From positions 1-31,146 of IMG/VR virus record IMGVR_UViG_3300009408_000227: a stretch of DNA of 31,146 nucleotides; one strand, given 5' to 3'. Made by a program: the position numbers and the translations under genes. Shown here piece by piece: positions 20,848 through 29,701 of the stretch. The DNA comes from a virus. Numbering within the stretch: the stretch's first letter is position 1; each line of letters begins with the position of its first letter. The notes below the pieces were generated by a model. The model searched no databases. It saw nothing but the letters and a program-made list of their open reading frames with translations, and was not told where the DNA came from.

Positions 20848-21459
20848 ATGGCATTAACTACATATACAGAGCTTCAAGCAGCTATAGCGGATTGGTTAAA
20901 CAGGACAGATATAACCACCCAAATAGCAGATTTCACTACCCTAGAAGAAAAGAAAATTTATAGATCGCTACGTGTTCGCGACATGGAATCAGCTCTATCT
21001 GTCACTATGTCCAGTGGTGTTGCTGCATTACCTACCGACTTCTTAGAATTAAAACATGCTTATATTGATGGCAGTCCGGTTAAAACATTAGAACGTAAAT
21101 CTATTACCGATTTGTATGAAAAATATCCAACACGGTCAAGTCACGGAAAACCCAATTTCATAGCAAGCAATGTCGATAACTTTGAGTTTGCCCCTTTCCC
21201 TGATTCTGATTACACAGTTAAAGGCACTTATTGGGCAAGGCCAACAGCATTGAGTGCGAGTAACGAAACTAATTTTTTAATAACTAATTATCCTGATTTA
21301 ATTCTTTTTGGCTCATTACTTCAATCTATTTCATTTACTGGTGATACAACCAGATTATCTGAATGGGCTGCTAAGTACGATAATGCATTAGAAGAAATTA
21401 AAACAGAAGAAAAGCAACAACGATACGGCGGTAGTTCGCTTAGATCGGTATCGAGGTAA
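20848..21459 (+). CDS. Head-tail adaptor protein, SU10-adaptor type
   Basis: A 203-residue protein. MALTTYTELQAAIADWLNRTD, KKIYRSLRVRDMESAL, LPTDFLELKHAYID and the beta-rich middle fit podovirus adaptor proteins that dock beneath the portal and link it to the nozzle. The C-terminal SLRSVSR tail is basic. GAAGG precedes the ATG. Confidence 0.75.
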   Translation: MALTTYTELQAAIADWLNRTDITTQIADFTTLEEKKIYRSLRVRDMESALSVTMSSGVAALPTDFLELKHAYIDGSPVKTLERKSITDLYEKYPTRSSHGKPNFIASNVDNFEFAPFPDSDYTVKGTYWARPTALSASNETNFLITNYPDLILFGSLLQSISFTGDTTRLSEWAAKYDNALEEIKTEEKQQRYGGSSLRSVSR

Positions 21460-21462
21460 AAA

Positions 21463-22527
21463 ATGGGTTTAGAAACAGGAACATATATCGATAGCCTTAA
21501 CGCTGCCAACCCGGTTGGCGCAGTTGATCCAAAAAGTGAAGGGGCTGATCATTTAAAATTAATTAAATCAACCATATTAAATACCTTACCTAATTTAACA
21601 GGCGCGGTAACAGCAACACACACCGAGTTAAATTTAATGGATGGTGTTACGGCAACAACAAATAAATTAAATTATGTTGACGTAACCACGGCAGGTACGG
21701 CGCAAGCATCAAAAGCAATGGTTTTAGATGCGTCAAAAGGCATTACAGGAATAACTAGTCTAACAGGAACAACATTAAACGCATCAACTACACTACAAAT
21801 CGGTGGTGTTAGCTTAACCGCAAGTGTAGCAGAGTTAAATTATGTAAACGGTGTAACTAGTGCCATTCAAACACAAATTGACGGGAAACAACCATTAGAC
21901 GCTAATTTAACAGCACTAGCAGCACTAGCAAACACTAATAGTAATTTCATTGTAGGTAATGGCACAGCATGGGTGGCCGAGTCAGGCGCAACAGCAAGGG
22001 CTAGTCTTGGCGTTGATCCTGCCGGTATGGATAATTCTACTGATGTTACTTTGGCCGGGACTGGTACTCATCGATCACTATCTGGTCAAGTTTTAACGAT
22101 TAATAAAATTAATTTAACATCAAATACTGATGTTACTGGATCTTTGCCTAATGGGTCTGTAGCCGGGTTAGGTTCTTTAGCTACATTAAATAGTGTTACA
22201 GCGACACAGATTGCCGCTAGTGCAGTTGGCCAAATTCACATGGCGGCTAGTGCAATTGGACAAGGGGAGTTAAGTACAGCGACAGTGAGTTTAGCGGGGA
22301 GTGTTCTAGGAACCGCCGGAACTAATGTTGATATAGCTTTAACTGCTTATTGTTTTTTCCCCATGATACATAATACGCAATTATCAAGTAGTGCACCAAT
22401 TGTCTTGACTGGACATTCAGTTGATGCAGCTAACGCGGATAGCCCTAGATTTAGATTTACAAGGTTTGCTACTTCAAAATCAGGGGCCGATACTTATGAC
22501 GTAGATTACAGATACATTCAGGCTTAA
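21463..22527 (+). CDS. Tail fibre protein
   Basis: A 354-residue T/A/N-rich protein. Repeats of ELNxxxGVT (TELNLMDGVT at about 55 and AELNYVNGVT at about 124) and the region IQTQIDGKQPLDANLTALAA are common in trimeric phage tail fibres. Near residue 250 there is an internal repeat AASAVGQ/AASAIGQ. The last 70 residues (TAYCFFPMIHNT, VDAANADSPRFRFTR) look like a globular receptor-binding tip. No intramolecular chaperone or sugar-lyase motif is seen. Confidence 0.7.
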   Translation: MGLETGTYIDSLNAANPVGAVDPKSEGADHLKLIKSTILNTLPNLTGAVTATHTELNLMDGVTATTNKLNYVDVTTAGTAQASKAMVLDASKGITGITSLTGTTLNASTTLQIGGVSLTASVAELNYVNGVTSAIQTQIDGKQPLDANLTALAALANTNSNFIVGNGTAWVAESGATARASLGVDPAGMDNSTDVTLAGTGTHRSLSGQVLTINKINLTSNTDVTGSLPNGSVAGLGSLATLNSVTATQIAASAVGQIHMAASAIGQGELSTATVSLAGSVLGTAGTNVDIALTAYCFFPMIHNTQLSSSAPIVLTGHSVDAANADSPRFRFTRFATSKSGADTYDVDYRYIQA

Positions 22528-22532
22528 AAATT

Positions 22533-22844
22533 ATGAAAATTTACTCGGTTATGGTAGTTAACGAATTAACAGGAAATATAGATCATTGCATAACAAGTGA
22601 TTACCCGATATCAGATAAAATGGTTCCGGTAGAAACAGTAACTGGCTCGTTAAAAACAATTCCGTCCTCAAAGACTACCTATAAAAATATATACTGTGAG
22701 TTTTATAGCGATAGCTTTTGCAGAGGTGGAGATGCTATTAAAAAAATAGCAGCGTCAAAAGGAAAATTAAGCTGTAAAGATAGTTCGATATCAAACTTAA
22801 AAATAACTACGGAACATGATATGAGAGCTAACCATAAAAAATGA
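22533..22844 (+). CDS. Hypothetical protein, 103 residues
   Basis: Follows the fibre gene after five bases and overlaps the cupin-like gene by four. A beta-alpha protein (MKIYSVMVVNELTGNIDHCI at its start) with four cysteines and a basic end. No family seen. By position it could be a fibre-assembly helper or a minor tail protein. Confidence 0.5.
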   Translation: MKIYSVMVVNELTGNIDHCITSDYPISDKMVPVETVTGSLKTIPSSKTTYKNIYCEFYSDSFCRGGDAIKKIAASKGKLSCKDSSISNLKITTEHDMRANHKK

Positions 22845-23218
22845 GTACTGATTGCAAAAGCACTATAATGTCTAATATGTGGTTTGGTTTAATGACGTTT
22901 AAAAAAATTGGGGATAAGGTTGAAGAACATAAGCACATGTTTGATCATGTGACATTACTGTCAAGCGGTTCATTTAAAGTTATTAAATATAACTTATCTG
23001 GTGATGTTGAATTAAACGAAGTAGTTGAATCACCATGTCTAATTCATATTGAAAAGGGTAAGAACCACAGTATTGAAGCACTAACAGAAAATTCCATTGC
23101 ATGTTGTTGCCATGCAATATATGAGAGTGAAAATGATAAGTTCCCAGTAGATACTAGTAAAGTTCCTTTAGTGGGTGGGTCTTTAAAGATACCGCTAATA
23201 TGTGATAATTTAATATGA
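22841..23218 (+). CDS. Cupin-like small protein near tail genes
   Basis: A 125-residue beta-barrel candidate. KKIGDKVEEHKHMFDHVTLL has the two histidine-containing strands of a cupin first motif, and SPCLIHIEKGKNHSIEALT holds the second. Such small cupin proteins sit near tail-fibre genes in several marine-type phages; their role is unknown, possibly structural or metal binding. Start by ATGA overlap. An eight-base inverted repeat (23096-23118) is in the 3' part of the gene. Confidence 0.6.
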   Translation: MSTDCKSTIMSNMWFGLMTFKKIGDKVEEHKHMFDHVTLLSSGSFKVIKYNLSGDVELNEVVESPCLIHIEKGKNHSIEALTENSIACCCHAIYESENDKFPVDTSKVPLVGGSLKIPLICDNLI

Positions 23219-23307
23219 AAATTCAAGATTTTAAAGATACTGGAGTAATTCATGACGGCCTAGCCTACGAGGATTACTATAATAATAACCAGAGACTTGA
23301 TAAGTGA
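23215..23307 (+). CDS. Small protein, 30 residues
   Basis: ATGA overlap with the cupin-like gene and a short polar product (MKIQDFKDTGVIHDGLAYED at its start) rich in acidic residues and tyrosine. Tight packing on the upstream side supports translation. Function unknown. Confidence 0.45.
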   Translation: MKIQDFKDTGVIHDGLAYEDYYNNNQRLDK

Positions 23308-23314
23308 TATAATC

Positions 23315-24880
23315 ATGTTAACTAGAATAAAAGACTTATCAAAAATAGGAATTATTACTGATACAGAATCTCAGGAATTGCCCGACAATGCTTTTAGTGC
23401 TGGCGAAAATGTAAGATTTAATAATAATGCGGTAGAGAAATTTACCGGGCATTCACAAATTTTCGGTACTCCTACAGTCACCCCATATTGGTTAGTGCCT
23501 ATAACAACGCCAACAAAATCATACTGGGTTTATGCTGGGTTAAATAAAGTGTATGTATATGATGGTGCTAACCATTTTAATATCACAAGACAAACAATAA
23601 GCGGTGACGTTAATTACTCCGCAACAGCTCTATTAAATTGGAATGGTGGAGTTATTGAAGGAATCCCTATATTAAATAACGGTGTTGATGATCCTCAAAT
23701 GTGGAACCCAATAGGTACAGGTGTAAAACTTACCTCGCTGACTTGGGATTCAGGTAACACGTGGGAGGAAAAAGGGCATACATGCGCCGTTATTAGACCG
23801 TATAAAGATTATTTAGTTGCCTTAGATGTGACTAAGTCAGGAACCCAGAACGAAAGACTTGTGAAGTGGTCAACCTCAGGGTTACCGGGGGCTGTTCCTA
23901 CAACATGGGATGAAACAGATGCTACCGAAGACGCTGGCGAGGTTGAGTTAGCGCAAACCATCGGAGCCTGTATTGATGGGCTTACCCTTAGAGATTTATT
24001 TATAATTTATAAAGAAGATTCAACTTGGGGAATGCAGTTTACTAACGGCGATGCTATCTTTCGATTTTATCAACTTTATGCCAGTTTAAGCATATTAACT
24101 CGAAGATGTGTGAAAGAATTTGAAGGTAAACATTTTGTAGTTGGTAACGGTGATGTAGTTATTCATGATGGCGTTACCCCTCCAGTTTCTATTATTGATA
24201 GACGTAGACGTAATGAGCTTTTTAGTAATATCGATTCAACTAACTACACGTTAACTTTCGTTTCCCCTAATTACTCTACACAAGAAATGTGGATATGTTA
24301 TCCAGAATCCGGTCAATCAGCTTGTACTAAAGCTATGATATGGAATTGGCGTGAGAATACGTGGGGTACTCGAACGTTACAAAGTGCCTACCATATTGGC
24401 TATGGCGTTATTAATGACAGTGGTGAATCTTTAACATGGGATTCTGATTCAGATCCGTGGGATTCAGATTCAACAACATGGAACGCAAGAACCTTTAACC
24501 CGTCAGACAGAAAAATGGTGATGGCGGCAACTAACATATATCAAATAGATGACACTAACCAATTTTCAGGTGCGTCCTTTACCTCCAGTATAGAAAGAAC
24601 CAGTTTATTTTTTGGTGACCCAGAAATGATTAAGAGCGTTTCTGCATTATGGTTACGTACTACAGGTAGCGGTACTCTATCTGTAACATTAGGTTATCAA
24701 ATGAACGCTGGTGACGCTATAGCGTGGGGAATAGCTCAGAGTTATACCATAGGCAGCGATCGAAAAATAAACACCAGAATAACAGGACGCTATATATCTT
24801 ATAAAATTGAAAGCACTGGAAATGATAACTGGAAATTGCTAGGCGTAGCTTTTGATATTAATCCAGCGGGTATTCGATAA
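23315..24880 (+). CDS. Tail nozzle-like/stabilisation protein
   Basis: A 521-residue beta-propeller-like structural protein, the size and position (after adaptor and fibre) of podovirus nozzle proteins. The start MLTRIKDLSKIGIITD with NVRFNNNAVEKFTGHSQ, YWVYAGLNKVYVYDG, LLNWNGGVIEGIPILNNGVD and the C-terminal ISYKIESTGNDNWKLLGVAF blocks recur in this family. A tandem DSDS loop (WDSDSDPWDSDSTTWNA) lies near residue 383. I start at ATG 23315; an in-frame TTG at 23297 is possible but no better supported. Confidence 0.75.
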   Translation: MLTRIKDLSKIGIITDTESQELPDNAFSAGENVRFNNNAVEKFTGHSQIFGTPTVTPYWLVPITTPTKSYWVYAGLNKVYVYDGANHFNITRQTISGDVNYSATALLNWNGGVIEGIPILNNGVDDPQMWNPIGTGVKLTSLTWDSGNTWEEKGHTCAVIRPYKDYLVALDVTKSGTQNERLVKWSTSGLPGAVPTTWDETDATEDAGEVELAQTIGACIDGLTLRDLFIIYKEDSTWGMQFTNGDAIFRFYQLYASLSILTRRCVKEFEGKHFVVGNGDVVIHDGVTPPVSIIDRRRRNELFSNIDSTNYTLTFVSPNYSTQEMWICYPESGQSACTKAMIWNWRENTWGTRTLQSAYHIGYGVINDSGESLTWDSDSDPWDSDSTTWNARTFNPSDRKMVMAATNIYQIDDTNQFSGASFTSSIERTSLFFGDPEMIKSVSALWLRTTGSGTLSVTLGYQMNAGDAIAWGIAQSYTIGSDRKINTRITGRYISYKIESTGNDNWKLLGVAFDINPAGIR

Positions 24881-25122
24881 TGTCTTATACGCCAAATCCA
24901 CCACCTAGTAAATTATCAGTGCAAGCAGTTTGGGATGAATTATCAAAAATACGGGACTTTGTTGAAAATATGGAAGTAGACTCAATTAGATTAAGAGTGC
25001 GTAATGTGGCTCCCTCAAAGCCGAAAGAAGCGCGAATTTATTACGCTGATGGCACTAACTGGAATCCGGGTAGCGGAAAAGGAACGTACGAGTATAACGG
25101 CACAACATTTAACAAATTGTAG
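24880..25122 (+). CDS. Small conserved tail-block protein
   Basis: An 80-residue protein. The helical start (LSVQAVWDELSKIRDFVEN) is followed by APSKPKEARIYYADGTNWNP and GKGTYEYNGTTFNKL, a beta-hairpin repeat commonly encoded beside the nozzle gene in related phages. Probably a minor tail component. Overlaps the nozzle stop by one base. Confidence 0.65.
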   Translation: MSYTPNPPPSKLSVQAVWDELSKIRDFVENMEVDSIRLRVRNVAPSKPKEARIYYADGTNWNPGSGKGTYEYNGTTFNKL

Positions 25123-25130
25123 GTATAATT

Positions 25131-26213
25131 ATGGGCTTATTCAATAAGTTATTAAAAGGTAGTCCTGGCACTCCCTCGACATCTTCGGGGAGTAGCGAGA
25201 GCCAGTCAACAGGGTTTAGCGGCAGTCTTAGCGGTTCACAATCGTCTAGTTTGGGCGATGCTTTATCAAAAGCAAGAAGCCAAAGCGGGCAGTCTATATT
25301 TCAGCCACAAGCAGACGTTTTACAGAATCAGTTTTTTCCGCAACTTAGTCAGTTATTTGGGCAAAACCCTAATGACTTTTTAGCTGGGTTTAATACAAAT
25401 CAAAACCAAGGACAGCAAGCAAGTTTAGACGCTGCGAACGCATTAGGCGGCGGTGTCATTGATCCATCAACTCAAGCGTTTCAAGGCCTTTTAGGGGCTG
25501 GCGGCGCAGACAGCCCACAAGTTCAAGCAGCCATACAAGCCGCTACAAACCCCATTTTCCAAAACTTTGAACAACGTATTGCCCCAAGTTTAAGACGCGC
25601 TCTAGGAACTGAGGTGGGACAAGCTGGAGGCTCAAGAGGTGGCTTACAGATAGCTAAAGCCGGACAGGATGCATTAAGGACGGCGGGTGATATAGGATCT
25701 CAAATTGCTTTACAGGCCCAACAACAAGGATTAGGCGCACAGCAAGGGGCTTTAAACTTCGCGCCTCAATTAGCTCAACTATTTGGCCAACCGGGATCTA
25801 TACAGCAGGGTATTGGAGGAATTCAACAACAACAACAACAAGGACAGCTAAATGCGCCGATTGACTTCATGACTAGATTACAGGCATTAATTGGCAATCC
25901 TACTGTTTTAGGTCAAAGTTCCAGTGCTACTGATTCTAGTAGCTCTAGCCGTTCAGCGGCAGAACAGGCGGCAGCTAGTTTAGGGTTGAATCAAAGTACC
26001 AGTTCTTCGCAAAATCAGTCAACAGGTGGGACACCAGCTAGCCAAGGCTTGCTGAAACCATTATTAGCCGCTGGCGCGGTAGCTGCCGGATCAGCATTTG
26101 GCGGGCCGGTTGGCGGTGTCCTGGCTGGTGGGGTATCGAATTCTCCGGGTGGGTTTGTTAATCCATCGCAACAAACGCCACAATTTATACAAAATCAAAA
26201 TAGGTTGTTCTAA
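25131..26213 (+). CDS. Internal virion/DNA-ejection protein 1
   Basis: A 360-residue protein very rich in Q, S, G and A. Segments with QQQQQQ and SSSSSR are low complexity, and a hydrophobic glycine stretch (LLAAGAVAAGSAFGGPVGGVLAGG, about 308-331) could insert into a membrane during ejection. First of three ejection-type proteins in a row after the nozzle, like P22 gp7/gp20/gp16 or T7 core proteins. The C-terminal NPSQQTPQF motif is echoed at the start of the next protein. Confidence 0.65.
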   Translation: MGLFNKLLKGSPGTPSTSSGSSESQSTGFSGSLSGSQSSSLGDALSKARSQSGQSIFQPQADVLQNQFFPQLSQLFGQNPNDFLAGFNTNQNQGQQASLDAANALGGGVIDPSTQAFQGLLGAGGADSPQVQAAIQAATNPIFQNFEQRIAPSLRRALGTEVGQAGGSRGGLQIAKAGQDALRTAGDIGSQIALQAQQQGLGAQQGALNFAPQLAQLFGQPGSIQQGIGGIQQQQQQGQLNAPIDFMTRLQALIGNPTVLGQSSSATDSSSSSRSAAEQAAASLGLNQSTSSSQNQSTGGTPASQGLLKPLLAAGAVAAGSAFGGPVGGVLAGGVSNSPGGFVNPSQQTPQFIQNQNRLF

Positions 26214-27175
26214 TGGCAAATTTTAATAATTTTGGATCTGATTTTTTAACTGCTTTCGGTTCTGCTTTAAACCCACAAGCAGCCCAGTTAATAGCGCAGC
26301 AAAATCAAATAAGAGAAGATCGGGCCTTAAGAGATCAACAAAAAAATAATGTCCAACAACAATTAAGAAATTTAATAGGCACAGCACCTAGTCAGGGGTT
26401 TCAAAATCCAGAACAGCAAACACCACAATTTACTGGAAATGTGGCGCAAACAGGCTCGCCCGGTACCGGATTGGGGGCTAATATGAGTCAAGATCAAGTA
26501 ACTAACTTGCAGAATTTAGCGGCTGCTAGTCCTGAAACGGCTTTGAAGCAATTAGCCGGGCAAATGTCCCCGAGTGGTAAAGAAGGTTTTACCCTTAGTC
26601 CGGGTCAAACTCGGTTCGATGCTCAGGGTAATAAGGTTGCAGGCGGCGGTGATACCCCTATAGATACAAGTAAGCAATTTAATCAAATAATTAAAATTAG
26701 AGACAGATTCACAAAAAACACAGATGAATTTGCAAAACAAGATAACGCTTTTGCTAGAATTAGAGCGTCAGCGCAAGATCCAACAGCGGCGGGTGATTTA
26801 GCTTTATTATTTAATTACATGAAATTACTTGATCCCGGCTCTACTGTTCGTGAAGGTGAATTTGCAACTGCTAAAAATGCCGGTGGTGTGGATGATACAA
26901 CTAGAGCTTTTTTTGGTAAAATTATGAATGGTACGCGATTATCTCCAGATCAAAGAGCAGATTTCTTAAATCGATCTGAAAAATTATACACAGCAGCAGT
27001 TAACAGCAATGAAAAAAGAAGAAATGAGAGTAATAAATTAGCTAAAGCAAGGGGATTGCCGGAAGATCAAGCAACTTATGAACGATCTACACAAATCGAC
27101 GAACGAAGAACAACCAAAGTTAAAGGTAAAACCGTTCGAGCTTATCGAATTGGTAATAAATGGTATACATACTAA
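26213..27175 (+). CDS. Internal virion/DNA-ejection protein 2
   Basis: A 320-residue protein. The N-terminal half is Q-rich and disordered (NPEQQTPQF near residue 64). The C-terminal half has a helical domain with MKLLDPGSTVREGEFATAKN followed by LSPDQRADFLNRSEKLY, a block often found in phage internal virion proteins. It starts by a one-base overlap and joins the next gene directly (TAATG). Confidence 0.65.
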   Translation: MANFNNFGSDFLTAFGSALNPQAAQLIAQQNQIREDRALRDQQKNNVQQQLRNLIGTAPSQGFQNPEQQTPQFTGNVAQTGSPGTGLGANMSQDQVTNLQNLAAASPETALKQLAGQMSPSGKEGFTLSPGQTRFDAQGNKVAGGGDTPIDTSKQFNQIIKIRDRFTKNTDEFAKQDNAFARIRASAQDPTAAGDLALLFNYMKLLDPGSTVREGEFATAKNAGGVDDTTRAFFGKIMNGTRLSPDQRADFLNRSEKLYTAAVNSNEKRRNESNKLAKARGLPEDQATYERSTQIDERRTTKVKGKTVRAYRIGNKWYTY

Positions 27176-28803
27176 TGGCTGAAATAACCGATCCAGACAT
27201 TTTAAATGCACTTAATGGTATAAAGTCTGAAAAAGTCTCACCTAATGAAATCACCGATCCTGAAACATTGCAAGCTCTAGGTGTGCAACCCCAGCAACCC
27301 CAGCAACCACAGCCAGTCAGCCCACAAGACCTAGGATTTATAGATAATACCCTAAACGCACTATCTCAGCGTGGCGAGCAGTTCGGGAAAAACATGCAAC
27401 CTATTTTAAATGACGCCACCTCATTTAATCCCTTAACTTCCTTCCCTGCAATACAAACAGGACTTAGACGTACAGGAGGATTATTAGTAGGTGGAGCAGG
27501 TGACGTTATAGGTAATGCTGTATCAAGTGGTTTAGACGTTATAACTCCAGAACCTTTACAAGAAAAATTTAAATCTTTAATGGGGGCTATTGGCCAATCT
27601 TCACCAGTGCAAGCAGGGGTTCAAGGATTTCAGGCTTTAGAAAAAGATTCACCAGCTTTAGGGCAAGACCTTCGAGATATTGCTAATATGGTCGGTATTA
27701 TTCCAGTTGGTAAAGCAGCGCAAATTAGCGTAAAAGGAATTGGTAGTAAAATAGCTCAAACTGTTGAAAATAAATCAGTTAAACAACTGCTTAAAGAGGC
27801 AACGCCATCAATAGATCAAATAAAAACAAAGGCAGCATCATTATACGATGAAATAAAAAATTCAGGAACTACAATTAAAGCTAGTTCAGTTCTAAGCCTT
27901 AATAAAGGATTAAACAAATTAGCTAAAGAAAATAATTTCGATATTAGCGCACCACCAAAATTACAAGGTTTAATTAATAAAATAAACTCAACCGATAATC
28001 TAACGCCTACCCAGCTAAATGAATTCAGGAAAATAGCGGGGGATGTTGCAGGTAGCCTTGATAAGGGTGAGGCTAGGCTCGGAACTATGGTTATAAATAA
28101 ACTTGATGATTTTATGGATACATTAGATTCTACGAAATTAACTGGTAGCACTATTAAGAATATAGGTAGTAAATATAGAGAGGCTCGGCAACTTTCAAGA
28201 AGGGCATTTAAGATTGATGATCTACAAGAAGCTTTTAATAATGCCGCTAACAGCGCAAACAAAGATATTACCGCACCATTTAGAGCTATATTAAAAAGTA
28301 AGAAAAAACGTAGAGGCTTTAAACCTTCTGAAATTAAAGCTATGGAGAAAGTTACACAAACAGGTAAATTTCAAGATGCATTAACATTACTAGGTAAATT
28401 TGGAGTAGATCCTAAGCAAGGTTTAGGGTTTTTGGGTATAGGTGCGGCTGGTGCGGGGCTGGCGGTTGATATGGGGGCCGTTTCAGGTACTTTAATAGGT
28501 TTAGGGACTGTTTCGAAAGCATTAGCTAAAAAACTAACCAGAAACAACGCTAAAGCCGCTCAGTCGCTTATTCAAGCAGGTGAAAACGGAAAAGATATAG
28601 CGAAAGCTTATGTGAAATCTATCCCCGCAAAAGAAAGAAGCGTAACAGAATTAGCAGAACTATTAATGAGAGATAATGTTAATTTAGGCACAATAAAAGC
28701 AGCAACTAAAGGAAGCAGCCGAACAGACGTATTAATTCAAAATTCTGCTTTTCTTGCTCAAGCTATGCGTCAGAACAAAATTGAAGAAAATACAAAGCAA
28801 TAA
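27175..28803 (+). CDS. Internal virion/DNA-ejection protein 3
   Basis: A 542-residue protein, the largest of the ejection block. The start MAEITDPDILNALNGIKSEK is common to such proteins, then a QQPQQPQPV linker, helical segments, and a hydrophobic region (LGIGAAGAGLAVDMGAV, about 417-433) near the C-terminal third. No lysozyme or transglycosylase motif is visible. ATG 27175, which overlaps the upstream stop by one base, is chosen over the in-frame ATG at 27160. Confidence 0.65.
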   Translation: MAEITDPDILNALNGIKSEKVSPNEITDPETLQALGVQPQQPQQPQPVSPQDLGFIDNTLNALSQRGEQFGKNMQPILNDATSFNPLTSFPAIQTGLRRTGGLLVGGAGDVIGNAVSSGLDVITPEPLQEKFKSLMGAIGQSSPVQAGVQGFQALEKDSPALGQDLRDIANMVGIIPVGKAAQISVKGIGSKIAQTVENKSVKQLLKEATPSIDQIKTKAASLYDEIKNSGTTIKASSVLSLNKGLNKLAKENNFDISAPPKLQGLINKINSTDNLTPTQLNEFRKIAGDVAGSLDKGEARLGTMVINKLDDFMDTLDSTKLTGSTIKNIGSKYREARQLSRRAFKIDDLQEAFNNAANSANKDITAPFRAILKSKKKRRGFKPSEIKAMEKVTQTGKFQDALTLLGKFGVDPKQGLGFLGIGAAGAGLAVDMGAVSGTLIGLGTVSKALAKKLTRNNAKAAQSLIQAGENGKDIAKAYVKSIPAKERSVTELAELLMRDNVNLGTIKAATKGSSRTDVLIQNSAFLAQAMRQNKIEENTKQ

Positions 28804-28970
28804 GCATGATTACGCTTATTAACGGTTGAGTAGTTAAGAGTATTGTTAAAATAACTACAAATAATAAAGATAATATAAGGCTCATACATATAAATATAGC
28901 AATTTAATTGCATAAAAGCAAGGTTAAGAGATAAAAAGTACCCTAATTACCTAAAAATAATGGTGTTAAT
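28804..28970 (+). promoter_or_regulatory. Intergenic leader before the lysis genes
   Basis: 167 bases with no gene. A seven-base stem AATAAGC/GCTTATT (28799-28820) at the end of the ejection gene has no T-run. The remainder is very AT-rich and carries operator copy 5. I see no convincing sigma-70 promoter; a weak TTGCAT/ATAAAA pair overlaps the operator. Confidence 0.4.
28908..28921. promoter_or_regulatory. Operator copy 5 before the lysis cassette
   Basis: TTGCATAAAAGCAA, identical to copy 1 (146-159) across all 14 bases, followed by AGGTTA-like bases. It lies 50 bases before the endolysin start, so the phage repressor could act on lysis gene expression directly. Confidence 0.55.
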
Positions 28971-29420
28971 ATGAAAATTCAAGATCAATTAATACGACAT
29001 GAAGGTATGAGCTTAAAACCTTATAAAGATACTAAAGGTAAATGGACAGTTGGTGTCGGTCGTAATTTCAGTGATGTGCCATTCTCTGAGAGAGAACTTG
29101 TTGAGGTTTTACAACATGGCGTTACTAAAGAATGGGTATTAATGTTACTTGATAATGATATTAATAATGTTCTTAGTGATGTAATCCATTTTAATTGGTT
29201 CGATGTTTTATCCGATGTTCGTAAAAAAGTTATAATTGACATGGTGTTTAATCTTGGATTGTCCCGGTTTAATGGGTTCAAAAAAACTAAAGAGTATTTA
29301 TCAATTGGGGACTATGAAAACGCATCAATTGAAATGCTAGATTCTAGCTGGTCTTTTCAGGTAGGAAAACGATCTCGAACTTTATCAAAAATGATGTTAA
29401 CCAATGAGGATATGACGTGA
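28971..29420 (+). CDS. Endolysin, T4-type lysozyme (GH24)
   Basis: A 149-residue muramidase. The catalytic triad E11, D20 and T26 falls at the same numbers as T4 lysozyme, within RHEGMSLKPYKDTKGKWTVG. GVGRN follows, and VIIDMVFNLGLSRFNGFKK and SSWSFQVGKRSRTL are family blocks. No signal or SAR segment is seen, so it needs a holin. It cuts the peptidoglycan glycan chain. Next gene by GTGA overlap. Confidence 0.93.
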   Translation: MKIQDQLIRHEGMSLKPYKDTKGKWTVGVGRNFSDVPFSERELVEVLQHGVTKEWVLMLLDNDINNVLSDVIHFNWFDVLSDVRKKVIIDMVFNLGLSRFNGFKKTKEYLSIGDYENASIEMLDSSWSFQVGKRSRTLSKMMLTNEDMT

Positions 29421-29701
29421 GCGGACAAAAAGAGAGGCGAAAATTGATAAACGTGACTGACTTGAAAGCGGAGCGAAATACGACCATGAGCAATTTATTG
29501 TTAATGGCGTTAGTTGCGTTGACCGGGTACACGTCAACGCAAATATCATCAATTAATAAAAAAGTAGGATCAATAGATGTAACGACACAGCTAAACGGTC
29601 AAGCTATTAATACTATAGAAGATAGAATCGAAAAGCATGAGCTAGCAGACAATAAGAAATTTGATGAATTTAACGACTTTATTAGGCAGTACAGAAAATG
29701 A
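29417..29701 (+). CDS. Single-pass membrane protein, holin candidate
   Basis: A 94-residue protein with a basic N-terminus (SGQKERRKL), one membrane segment (about 25-41, NLLLMALVALTGY) and a long coiled-coil tail. GTG 29417 overlaps the endolysin stop. A second in-frame ATG at 29486-29488, just before the membrane segment, with GGAG some bases upstream, could make a shorter form lacking the basic arm, as in dual-start holins. Not a canonical holin sequence. Confidence 0.55.
   Translation: MSGQKERRKLINVTDLKAERNTTMSNLLLMALVALTGYTSTQISSINKKVGSIDVTTQLNGQAINTIEDRIEKHELADNKKFDEFNDFIRQYRK

Noticed and set aside
14005-22260. A 17-base sequence, cacatggcggctagtgc, shared by the portal gene (about 14007) and the fibre gene (about 22240).
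   Set aside because: Encodes the common MAAS peptide in the same frame in both; a single short match in 31 kb is not strong and no longer homology extends from it.
23096-23118. Perfect eight-base inverted repeat ATTGCATG/CATGCAAT in the cupin-like gene.
   Set aside because: Inside coding sequence, no T-run, spacing unlike the TTGC-N6-GCAA operator; probably chance or codon use.
28799-28820. Seven-base stem after the third ejection gene as a terminator.
   Set aside because: AT-rich stem, eight-base loop and no T-run.
23215-28985. Identical first 15 bases (ATGAAAATTCAAGAT) of the 30-residue gene at 23215 and the endolysin at 28971.
   Set aside because: Both simply start MKIQD and diverge at once; no repeat in the flanks.
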